From positions 1-14,595 of the forward strand of contig CAZQSQ010000022.1 in NCBI GenBank assembly GCA_964596325.1: a stretch of 14,595 nt of DNA, read 5' to 3'. Below the pieces are notes generated by a model that saw only the letters and a list, made by a program, of their open reading frames with translations, searched no databases and was not told where the DNA came from. Shown piece by piece: positions 7,062 through 12,349 of the stretch; the stretch's first letter is position 1, and each line of letters starts with the position of its first letter. A program made the translations under genes and the position numbers. The DNA comes from JBAZJI01 sp964596325. Lineage in GTDB: Bacteria; Patescibacteriota; Minisyncoccia; Minisyncoccales; JAGOPM01.

Positions 7062-7908
7062 AAATCTCCCGCATTAGTTTATTAACAAAATCCATACCGC
7101 CATCCCCAGTAAGAATAACATCAAAATTATTCTTAAACTCCTCTAAATTGTCTTTTTCCTGGGCATCGGGAGATAAAAACCCGATTTTAATCAAAGTCTC
7201 AAAGGGAAACCCCTCCACCATGCCGATATCAGAAACATTATCACCCAGCAACAAAACATTGCCCCGATCCTCAATTTTGCGGAAAATTTCCGGAAAAGAT
7301 TTAACCGTAATTTCGCTTTTATTTGTAGAGTGGATTAGCGGTTCTTTAATTTTGACCACTTTGCCTTTTTCATTGAATTCAAAAACATTGGCAATGATAC
7401 TGATATTGGAAAAAAATAAATGGTTCTTTTCAAATATCATTTTAAGAGCATCGCCGGGCCCGGCCGACATTATCACCAAAGGCACGCCCTGTTTTTCCAA
7501 TGATTCCAAAAACTCGTCAGCCCCTTCGCGAAAGCGGGATAAATTTTCTGAAACCATTCTATCCATTGTGTCATAGTCCAAACCGCATTCTACGAGCAAC
7601 TCAAAATGAATCCTCCACCATTGGGACATTTTGGCGGACTTTTCTTCCGGAGAAATCAAGGGGTCGATTTCAATAGGTCGATACTTTTCATAAAGAGCGG
7701 TGGCCCGGGCCACATAATCGGGCGTCAGATATTTGCCGCTGCGCAACCCGCCAATAATCGAAGGGGCCTTCTTCCCATCAACATAGGCATAAGTAAGGGT
7801 TCGATCAAAATCGGAAAGCACATGTAAACGAGAAATTCCGCCTTGGCGAAAAGCGGTTTTTTTGCGTTCAAAAGAGGCCTTATTGGGTATAATTATTTCT
7901 TGCTCCAT
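7051..7908 (-). CDS. HAD-family pyrimidine 5'-nucleotidase, UMPH-1 type
   Basis: A 285-residue HAD phosphatase resembling the UMPH-1 family (eukaryotic cytosolic 5'-nucleotidase III), which dephosphorylates UMP/CMP to nucleosides. HAD motif I is SDFDRTLT with nucleophile D33 and acid/base D35. Motif II is VIMSAGPGD, typical of UMPH-1 rather than other HAD groups. The motif III lysine is probably in STNKSE. Motif IV is LLLGDNVSDIGM (about 220-231). The long helical cap insert between motifs I and II (about residues 45-130) is the C1-type cap expected for this family. It overlaps the HD gene by 11 bp and follows the small membrane protein by 16 bp. Cytidine deaminase lies in the next minus-strand cluster, so the neighbourhood suggests pyrimidine salvage. 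Substrate identity is family knowledge, not proven here. Confidence 0.88.
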   Translation of the reverse strand: MEQEIIIPNKASFERKKTAFRQGGISRLHVLSDFDRTLTYAYVDGKKAPSIIGGLRSGKYLTPDYVARATALYEKYRPIEIDPLISPEEKSAKMSQWWRIHFELLVECGLDYDTMDRMVSENLSRFREGADEFLESLEKQGVPLVIMSAGPGDALKMIFEKNHLFFSNISIIANVFEFNEKGKVVKIKEPLIHSTNKSEITVKSFPEIFRKIEDRGNVLLLGDNVSDIGMVEGFPFETLIKIGFLSPDAQEKDNLEEFKNNFDVILTGDGGMDFVNKLMREIYEV

Positions 7909-7924
7909 GTTTTTGTAACCAAGC

Positions 7925-8194
7925 TTAAAGCTCCTTCATTATTGCCTTGAAAAACTGAATAAAGGTATAAATAAGGTACAAAAACAGGAAAATCACGCTG
8001 CCGAAGGATATAGATATTAAAATCGGATAATCCTTATTTAATAAGCCGTTGGCCGCGCTATAGGCTATTTGGCAAACCAAAAAAAGGGACGAACAAAAAA
8101 TCCCAACTGCCATTTTCTTCCATGATTTTTCTTTGACAAATGTCCCAACTGGCATAGCCTCTACTAGACCTAGTATAGAATAAAAATAGCCCAT
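7925..8194 (-). CDS. Small two-helix membrane protein
   Basis: An 89-residue protein with two predicted membrane segments, about residues 28-48 (from MAVGIFCSS) and 57-83 (from PILISISFG), linked by a short loop NGLLNKDY, and a Lys-containing N-terminal part. I recognise no family. Start ATG 8194 has no Shine-Dalgarno; an overlapping longer frame at 8058-8246 lacks membrane character and is rejected. The stop is 16 bp before the nucleotidase gene, so it is probably the first gene of the nucleotidase/HD cluster. Its upstream region is shared with the divergent gene at 8260, and no convincing minus-strand promoter was found there. Confidence 0.65.
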   Translation of the reverse strand: MGYFYSILGLVEAMPVGTFVKEKSWKKMAVGIFCSSLFLVCQIAYSAANGLLNKDYPILISISFGSVIFLFLYLIYTFIQFFKAIMKEL

Positions 8195-8202
8195 TTTCTA
8201 CA

Positions 8203-8231
8203 TTGACTTTTCCACAGATATCTTGTATAAA
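8203..8231 (+). promoter_or_regulatory. Strong sigma-70-type promoter of the 130-aa gene
   Basis: TTGACT (8203-8208, five of six) and TATAAA (8226-8231, five of six) are separated by 17 bp. Transcription would start near 8238, giving a short leader that holds the Shine-Dalgarno. Confidence 0.8.
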
Positions 8232-8241
8232 TTGATATCTT
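8217..8241 (+). repeat. GATATCTT direct repeat around the -10 box (candidate operator)
   Basis: The 8-mer GATATCTT occurs at 8217-8224 and 8234-8241, 17 bp apart, on either side of the -10 box at 8226-8231. Since GATATC is a palindrome, the site is also a 7-bp inverted repeat, AGATATC-N11-GATATCT (8216-8240). The position is where a repressor could block polymerase. Confidence 0.5.
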
Positions 8242-8246
8242 AACAA

Positions 8247-8254
8247 TAGGAGGA
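8247..8254 (+). promoter_or_regulatory. Strong Shine-Dalgarno before a TTG start
   Basis: TAGGAGGA ends 5 nt before TTG at 8260. It is the main evidence for this non-ATG start; no in-frame ATG lies nearby. Confidence 0.85.
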
Positions 8255-8259
8255 CTTAC

Positions 8260-8652
8260 TTGAGTAAAAAAGAAGTCATTGAAAAAATCTTAAAGGAAAA
8301 AGGCTTTAGCGTCGCCAATCCGATTATCAACAATCTAGGAGGGATAGCATTCTTGGTGGCCGTATTCGGAGAAAAAGAAACAGCCCAAAAAATCGACAAA
8401 GTTGATGATGAGGTTCACGCAAAGCTCGAAGAAAATTTTTTAGCCGCAATAGATGCAGCATTCACCGAAAAAGAACTTCAAGGATACTATAGCCTTATCT
8501 CCAATCCCCACTTAAAAGAACTTGAAAAAAAGTTCGGCCAGACCATCGCAAAGGCCGAAAGTGAAGGGCGGCAAATAGTTGGAGACGGCATGAAAGAAAT
8601 CGAGAAGTTCCTGAATCTAAAAAAAGACAGTAATCAATCAAAACCGAATTAA
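8260..8652 (+). CDS. Uncharacterised 130-aa protein, weak resemblance to DUF2059
   Basis: A soluble, mostly helical, Lys/Glu-rich protein without a signal peptide. The middle, FTEKELQGYYSLISNPHLKE (residues 69-88) followed by a helical KKFGQTIAKAESEGRQI segment, recalls the C-terminal half of DUF2059 proteins, where an FTxxEL helix is followed by a short loop and an amphipathic helix. The usual secretion signal of DUF2059 proteins is missing, so the match may be coincidental. It initiates at TTG-AGT behind a strong Shine-Dalgarno and has a strong promoter and terminator: a single-gene unit inserted between two minus-strand clusters, organised like the gene at 2738. The GATATCTT repeat around its -10 box suggests regulated expression. 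Function is unknown. Confidence 0.85.
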   Translation: MSKKEVIEKILKEKGFSVANPIINNLGGIAFLVAVFGEKETAQKIDKVDDEVHAKLEENFLAAIDAAFTEKELQGYYSLISNPHLKELEKKFGQTIAKAESEGRQIVGDGMKEIEKFLNLKKDSNQSKPN

Positions 8653-8674
8653 AGCCCCTAGAGGGCTTCTTTTA
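8652..8674. terminator. Terminator between convergent 130-aa gene and flavodoxin
   Basis: The 6-bp stem AAGCCC/GGGCTT (8652-8657 with 8663-8668) has a CTAGA loop and is followed by CTTTTAA on the plus strand. On the minus strand a shorter U-tract follows, so it may work in both directions. It overlaps the last base of the plus-strand gene and touches the flavodoxin stop at 8672-8674. Confidence 0.7.
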
Positions 8675-9127
8675 ATAATTCAACTTTTTAACAAATTCCT
8701 TGGCGTTTTGAAAATCGTCTTCATTGGGTCGCCCTTGATTAAGCCCACCAATAAGCTTAAACGGGCCGAATTCATCAAAAGCTTTGCATGACCATTCCCC
8801 CACTACCCCATAACCGACACCCTGTAAAAGTTCTCGCAATTTTTTGTGGTGGTACTGGTCCATCTTGGGCCCAGCTCCAGAGGTAGAAAAAATAAAGGCC
8901 TTTCTCCCTTCGGCTGGCAAAAGTCTTTCACCGAGATCCAAAATCATCCGATGATGCGACCCAAAATAAATCCCCGAACCGAAACCGACCAAGTCGCACT
9001 CCGAAATCGCCAAAGGGTCGGCGTCTTGCGGCTTAAGGACTGGGCAATTCAGCACCGCCGCCATTGCTTGGGCGATACGCCAAGTATTCTTTTTGTGGAT
9101 ACTTTGGCAAATAATAATTGCCTTCAT
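8672..9127 (-). CDS. Flavodoxin family protein
   Basis: A 151-residue flavodoxin-fold protein expected to bind FMN and carry electrons or act as a small NAD(P)H-dependent reductase partner. The first strand leads into the phosphate-binding loop CQSIHKKNT (residues 7-15), comparable to the S/T-rich loop of flavodoxins ending in NT. The second flavin loop is SGIYFGSHH and the third FSTSGAGPK. The C-terminal GPFKLIGGLNQGRPNEDD segment is shared with a short-chain group of flavodoxin-like proteins that I associate with anaerobic and candidate-phylum bacteria. The ATG lies 2 nt after the cytidine deaminase stop, so the two are co-translated. It is the last gene of its cluster. The redox partner is unknown, and no ferredoxin or reductase gene is in the window. 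Confidence 0.88.
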   Translation of the reverse strand: MKAIIICQSIHKKNTWRIAQAMAAVLNCPVLKPQDADPLAISECDLVGFGSGIYFGSHHRMILDLGERLLPAEGRKAFIFSTSGAGPKMDQYHHKKLRELLQGVGYGVVGEWSCKAFDEFGPFKLIGGLNQGRPNEDDFQNAKEFVKKLNY

Positions 9128-9129
9128 AG

Positions 9130-9564
9130 CTAACCGTTTAATTTGAATTGATCTGGCAATAGTTGCGAAATTTTGGCAAGCCGAACCTTTTGCATATTAG
9201 CATCGGACATAATGATTTCTATATCGCAATTAGAAAGCGAAGCCATCTGGGCAATTACTTGGCGGCATAAACCGCAAGGCGCAATCGGTTGCTGAGCTTT
9301 CAAGGCAAAAATAGCAATAGCCTTCACGTCACGATGGCCGGAGGAATTAGCGCAGGCCAAGGCGGCCTGCTCGGCGCAGATTGAACATGGAAACGAGGCA
9401 TTCTCGAAATTAGCCCCAAGGTAAAAAGAACCATCCGCACACAAAGCGGCCGCCCCAACTCGATAGCCTGAATAAACCGCATAACCACTTTGACTAGCGG
9501 CCTTGGCTTGCTCGACTAAATTTTTATACTCAGGAATCAAATCCTGAAAATCTTTTGTTATCAT
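9130..9564 (-). CDS. cdd: Cytidine deaminase (short tetrameric type)
   Basis: Deaminates cytidine and deoxycytidine to uridine and deoxyuridine with a catalytic zinc. The 144-residue length fits the homotetrameric bacterial class. The zinc and catalytic residues are C63-A-E65 in ICAEQAAL and C97-G-L-C100 in PCGLCRQ; E65 is the proton shuttle. The substrate loop NFENASFP matches the family NxENAS motif, and YSGYRVGAA matches the conserved N-terminal segment. GGAG lies about 9 nt before the ATG. The start is 1 nt from the stop of the upstream membrane-protein gene, and the stop is 2 nt from the flavodoxin ATG. With the nucleotidase at 7051 it points to pyrimidine salvage from scavenged nucleotides. 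Confidence 0.96.
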   Translation of the reverse strand: MITKDFQDLIPEYKNLVEQAKAASQSGYAVYSGYRVGAAALCADGSFYLGANFENASFPCSICAEQAALACANSSGHRDVKAIAIFALKAQQPIAPCGLCRQVIAQMASLSNCDIEIIMSDANMQKVRLAKISQLLPDQFKLNG

Positions 9565-9565
9565 A

Positions 9566-9832
9566 TTATTTTCTCCGGCTTTTGGCCGCTGAAGTTATAT
9601 CGAAAATAATCGCCAAGGCCATAAAAACCACCTGCCAAAAGCCCCACTGCCCGCCAAACCAATTCATCACCGCACTATACCAAAGCAAAGTAAAAGGCAT
9701 TAAGAAAAAACCCAACAAAGGTATGGCCCAATGCTCAAACATGGCCCCGCCCTTAAACCAAGTAGAGAAAAACCATAAAATAACAATGGCTAAACGCGGG
9801 AAGATCATTCCCAAAATTACAGCAAAAATCAT
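9566..9832 (-). CDS. Small three-helix membrane protein
   Basis: An 88-residue very hydrophobic protein with about three membrane segments: from MIFAVILGMIF, from AIPLLGFFLMPF and from GFWQVVFMALAIIF, ending with a short basic tail KSRRK (positive-inside would put the C-terminus in the cytoplasm). I do not recognise the family. An alternative TTG start at 9889 would add 19 residues, but a perfect -10 TATAAT lies inside that extension (9856-9851), so ATG 9832 is preferred. If that promoter is real the leader is only about 12 nt. The gene is followed 1 nt after its stop by cytidine deaminase. Function is unknown; co-expression might suggest a nucleoside-related or envelope role, but that is only context. 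Confidence 0.65.
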   Translation of the reverse strand: MIFAVILGMIFPRLAIVILWFFSTWFKGGAMFEHWAIPLLGFFLMPFTLLWYSAVMNWFGGQWGFWQVVFMALAIIFDITSAAKSRRK

Positions 9833-9850
9833 AAATATTTTTATTTCCTT

Positions 9851-9877
9851 ATTATAACAAAGGCCGGCGACCGCCAA
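9851..9877 (-). promoter_or_regulatory. Promoter of the membrane protein / cdd / flavodoxin cluster
   Basis: A perfect TATAAT (9856-9851, minus) is preceded by TTGGCG (9877-9872) at a short 15-bp spacing. The upstream terminator-like hairpin at 9891-9912 supports a new transcription unit starting here, near 9844. Confidence 0.5.
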
Positions 9878-9890
9878 AAGCCCCGCCAAT

Positions 9891-9912
9891 AAAAGCCACT
9901 TAAAAATGGCTT
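9891..9912 (-). terminator. Weak terminator after the AlkD-like gene
   Basis: The 6-bp stem AAGCCA/TGGCTT (9907-9912 with 9893-9898) is followed on the minus strand by TTTTATT after an 8-nt loop. It begins 1 nt after the end of the AlkD-like gene at 9914. The short stem makes it a partial terminator at best. Confidence 0.5.
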
Positions 9913-9913
9913 G

Positions 9914-10543
9914 TTATTTTTCCATATATTTTTTGCGCTGAGTGGGATTAAAATGTTCAAGAGAATACCGCAACATTGTCCGGGGCATTTTCTTGGAAAA
10001 CTTTGCTAAAAATTTTTCCAAACCCTGGCGATCCACTTTGCCCGCTTCGCGTAACATCCAGCCAGAAGCCTTATGCATCAAATCATGCTCCTCCTTTAGC
10101 AGCATCTGGGCGATCTTATAAGTTTCCTTGGTATCGCCATTGCGGATAAAGGCGCTCGTCGAAACCATGGCAATGCGCCGGGCCCATAGATTCTTAGACC
10201 TAACCATCTCGTAAAGAATAGCCTTATCCTTGCCTATCAAGTACTGTCCGACAATATCGCGACAGCTTAAATCCACGAGATCCCAATTATTAATGCGCTT
10301 GGCACTTTTCAAATAAAAATTAAAAATCTGTTCCCGCTGCCTTTCATTTCCCTTCTGGAATTGTTTAACCAAAATCAAAAGCCCGGTCAGCCGCTGTTCA
10401 TGGATAGGGCTTTTGAGCAAATGCGCCACCTCCCCGAGCGGCAGATCATAAAAATCCTTGGCAATTTTCCTCTGCAAGGGCACGACGATTCCCCAAAAAA
10501 TATCTCCTTCCCCATATTGGCCTTTGCCGGTCTTAAAAAACCA
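9914..10543 (-). CDS. AlkD-like DNA alkylation repair protein, N-terminus lost in gap
   Basis: A HEAT-like-repeat protein of the AlkD DNA glycosylase family, which removes bulky or cationic alkyl bases such as 3- and 7-alkylpurines. Family landmarks are INNWDLVDLSC, SKNLWARRIAMVST, DLMHKASGWMLREAG and MPRTMLRYSLEHF near the C-terminus. The frame does not begin at the GTG at 10483: codons continue upstream without a stop to the edge of the N gap and read WFFKTGKGQYGEGDIF then WGIVVPLQRKIAK, which is the expected AlkD-family N-terminal segment. The gene is therefore at least 210 codons, with its start inside or beyond the gap. A weak terminator follows its TAA stop. Activity is probable because the core is complete, but the first residues cannot be seen. 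Confidence 0.9.
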   Translation of the reverse strand, partial: WFFKTGKGQYGEGDIFWGIVVPLQRKIAKDFYDLPLGEVAHLLKSPIHEQRLTGLLILVKQFQKGNERQREQIFNFYLKSAKRINNWDLVDLSCRDIVGQYLIGKDKAILYEMVRSKNLWARRIAMVSTSAFIRNGDTKETYKIAQMLLKEEHDLMHKASGWMLREAGKVDRQGLEKFLAKFSKKMPRTMLRYSLEHFNPTQRKKYMEK

Positions 10544-10643
10544 NNNNNNNNNNNNNNNNNNNNNNNNNNNNNNNNNNNNNNNNNNNNNNNNNNNNNNNNN
10601 NNNNNNNNNNNNNNNNNNNNNNNNNNNNNNNNNNNNNNNNNNN
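10544..10643. other. Assembly gap (100 N)
   Basis: Exactly 100 N, so the true size is unknown. It hides the start and promoter of the AlkD-like gene and whatever follows mscL. Confidence 0.99.
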
Positions 10644-10644
10644 C

Positions 10645-10947
10645 TTAACCGGCTTTCTTATCCAGCTTGTCTAAACCTAAACCCTTGACGCCATAATAAA
10701 CAACCAAAGCCACAACCAAAAAATCGATAAGCGTGGCTAAAAAATTTCCCCAAGCTACTTTGGCTGCGCCAACCATGAAGTAACTGCTCTTAAAATCGCC
10801 GGCAAAGCCAAGAACAAGGCCCAAGAGCGGGTTGATGATTTCGGTCACCAATGAAGAAACTACTTTAGAAACAGCGCCGCCCAACATGAAGCCGACGGCC
10901 AAGCCCACCACCCCCTGTTCCCTGATAAAATCCATGAAGCCCTTCAT
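10645..10947 (-). CDS. mscL: Large-conductance mechanosensitive channel MscL
   Basis: A 100-residue MscL, shorter than the roughly 130-residue family norm. It forms a homopentameric pore in the inner membrane that opens under tension and releases solutes during hypo-osmotic shock. The N-terminal amphipathic helix MKGFMDFIREQG leads into TM1, VVGLAVGFMLGGAVSKVVSS, the pore helix with its Gly/Ala packing. The IINPLLGLVLG segment and a short periplasmic loop follow, then TM2, NFLATLIDFLVVALVVYYG. The cytoplasmic tail is a short basic stub (LDKLDKKAG) lacking most of the usual C-terminal helical bundle, which is known to be dispensable for gating. The stop codon TAA (10645-10647) lies just beside the gap, so the gene is complete. 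The leader is A-rich without a Shine-Dalgarno, 21 bp after the ArfB-like gene. Confidence 0.95.
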   Translation of the reverse strand: MKGFMDFIREQGVVGLAVGFMLGGAVSKVVSSLVTEIINPLLGLVLGFAGDFKSSYFMVGAAKVAWGNFLATLIDFLVVALVVYYGVKGLGLDKLDKKAG

Positions 10948-10968
10948 ATTTTTTGTTTATTTTATTTT

Positions 10969-11424
10969 TTAATATTCTTCCACAATTTTGCCGCGCATCT
11001 TTTTCTTCTGGCCGGTTTTCTTCTTCTCCACCAGCCTCTCTTCTTTGGAGGCCCGGCTGGGTTTGGTTGGTATTCTTTCCTTTTCCACGACAAGGGCTTT
11101 GCCAACCAGTCGGCGCAGCACCTCTACGGCCGCGGCGGCATTCTGCCCCTGCGAGCGCTCTTGCTCGCTTTGCACAATCAGCTCGCCTTTTTCATTAATG
11201 CGCGTGGCTAATTTTTCCTTAATAAGTTTTTTCTCCTCCTCGGAAAAGGCCTTGCTGGCCCCAATATCCCATCGTGCCTCAGCCTTAGTTTCGCGCTTAT
11301 TTACATTTTGGCCACCCGCGCCCCCTGACTTGGCAAAAGACATTTTTATCTCTACCAAGGGCACTTTGCGGTCATTTTCAATTTTTTCCGGAGCTGTAAA
11401 ATTCATTTTTTCGAAATTTTCCAT
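10969..11424 (-). CDS. arfB: ArfB-like ribosome-rescue peptidyl-tRNA hydrolase
   Basis: A 151-residue release-factor homologue that has the catalytic RF domain but no codon-recognition domain. Such ArfB/ICT1 proteins enter ribosomes stalled on mRNAs without a stop codon and cleave the peptidyl-tRNA. The catalytic loop is GGAGGQNVNK, with GGQ at residues 37-39. The basic C-terminal tail, which inserts into the empty mRNA channel, is recognisable: PTKPSRASKEERL followed by a Lys-rich run and MRGK, closely paralleling E. coli ArfB. The first 20 or so residues (MENFEKMNFTAPEKIEND) extend slightly beyond the family. The gene starts 3 nt after the DUF4344 gene stops and is followed by mscL, so it is in a three-gene operon. 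No tmRNA/SmpB or ArfA is visible in this window. Confidence 0.93.
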   Translation of the reverse strand: MENFEKMNFTAPEKIENDRKVPLVEIKMSFAKSGGAGGQNVNKRETKAEARWDIGASKAFSEEEKKLIKEKLATRINEKGELIVQSEQERSQGQNAAAAVEVLRRLVGKALVVEKERIPTKPSRASKEERLVEKKKTGQKKKMRGKIVEEY

Positions 11425-11427
11425 AAA

Positions 11428-12204
11428 TTATTGCCCTTCGACAAAAACATTCTTATACTTTTCCGTTAAATTGGCATAATTCTGGCCGCACTTCAGCGCT
11501 TCGTTTTCCGGGATGACTTTATTTTCTATCAACCAATTTTTGTCTTTAGGATTTTGCCCATAAGCCAAGCAGGCGTAATTGATGAAACGTGAAAGGTTGG
11601 TGCTGCGCTCGTCGGAAAAACTTAACTGCTCCATTTTCTTTTCATCTCCTTTAGAAATAAAGTAGAGCCCGCCCGTAAAAATATTTTCCGAGCATTGGTT
11701 ACCACAGCTTAAGGCAATGGAGGCAGCAATCTCATCAGCTATCGAGTCTGAACCTGTGGCTGGCAAATTCCCAACCGCGTGGGCGATATTATGCAAAACC
11801 AAATAGTAGGTGGAATTAACAATCGCCCGATCGTATTCGTTAACATCGCGAATATCGGAGGTATAAGCCGAACCCAGGGCGTCTACCATCTCATAACAAG
11901 CTCGAATCTCGCGCTTTTGTTCGTCGAAATAAAAATCCTGCTTGCCGCACTCACCAAAAACCAATTTGAATGGCTTATCGATGGAAAAACGGTTGATCGC
12001 CTTGGTTATCCCCTCGGCGACAGAGCTAGTGGCAAATAATTTTTTATACCGCTCGAAACGCGGCTGCTTGGAATCGATGTAGGAAATTTGGAATTTCTGC
12101 CCGAAATTTATCTTTTTCACACTGACTGGAAAAAATTTCCAAACCAAGAAAACTAATAAAACCAACCCTAAACAAAATAAAATCGCCTGATATTTTTTAT
12201 CCAT
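11428..12204 (-). CDS. DUF4344 metallopeptidase homologue with altered HExxH
   Basis: A 258-residue protein with an N-terminal membrane anchor (about residues 7-25, AILFCLGLVLLVFLVW) and an exported domain resembling DUF4344 putative metallopeptidases. The matching parts are FGECGKQDFYFDEQKREIRACYEM, the zinc-site helix and LPATGSDSIADEIAA, where the family has LPVTGREEDAAD. The zinc site reads H138-N-I-A-H142: both histidines remain but the catalytic glutamate of HExxH is Asn (codon AAT). This suggests a catalytically dead or altered enzyme that may still bind metal. Six or more cysteines in the outer domain could form disulfides. It heads a three-gene operon with ArfB and MscL behind an extended -10 promoter. 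Target and role are unknown. Confidence 0.75.
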   Translation of the reverse strand: MDKKYQAILFCLGLVLLVFLVWKFFPVSVKKINFGQKFQISYIDSKQPRFERYKKLFATSSVAEGITKAINRFSIDKPFKLVFGECGKQDFYFDEQKREIRACYEMVDALGSAYTSDIRDVNEYDRAIVNSTYYLVLHNIAHAVGNLPATGSDSIADEIAASIALSCGNQCSENIFTGGLYFISKGDEKKMEQLSFSDERSTNLSRFINYACLAYGQNPKDKNWLIENKVIPENEALKCGQNYANLTEKYKNVFVEGQ

Positions 12205-12266
12205 ATTATTTGATGTTTTTTATATCCTAATATGAGCAGAAGGTTAGGTCAATCTGGCCCTTATCC

Positions 12267-12275
12267 ATTATAACA
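12267..12275 (-). promoter_or_regulatory. Extended -10 promoter of the DUF4344-arfB-mscL operon
   Basis: On the minus strand TGTTATAAT (12275-12267) is a perfect extended -10 (TGnTATAAT). The nearest -35 is poor (TTCGCC, 18 bp upstream), as is usual for extended -10 promoters. The start site would be near 12260, giving a leader of about 55 nt. Confidence 0.6.
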
Positions 12276-12322
12276 TACCAAATTCGCTGCGGCGAAGATT
12301 AGATATAAAATCTTCGGATAAT

Positions 12323-12343
12323 AAAAAACCCGCCGTTGGCGGG
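12323..12343 (-). terminator. Intrinsic terminator of the SAH hydrolase gene
   Basis: The perfect 6-bp stem CCCGCC/GGCGGG (12338-12343 with 12329-12334) has an AAC loop and is followed by six T residues on the minus strand (12328-12323). It lies 6 bp after the stop codon at 12350. Confidence 0.9.
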
Positions 12344-12349
12344 ATGTAT

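Noticed and set aside
7148..7576. 142-codon plus-strand ORF opposite the UMPH-1 gene
   Set aside because: Antisense to a gene with all four HAD motifs; no promoter or ribosome site of its own.
8058..8246. 62-codon minus-strand ORF overlapping the small membrane protein
   Set aside because: It covers the strong plus-strand promoter region and is a different frame of the membrane-protein gene, which has the better composition.
10988..11479. 163-codon plus-strand ORF opposite the ArfB-like gene
   Set aside because: Antisense to a gene with clear catalytic motifs; its Ser/Phe-rich translation is typical of a reverse-strand shadow.
12293..12316. Hairpin CGAAGAT/ATCTTCG upstream of the DUF4344 gene
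   Set aside because: No U-tract on either strand; it lies at the -35 region of that promoter but I see no further support for a regulatory site.
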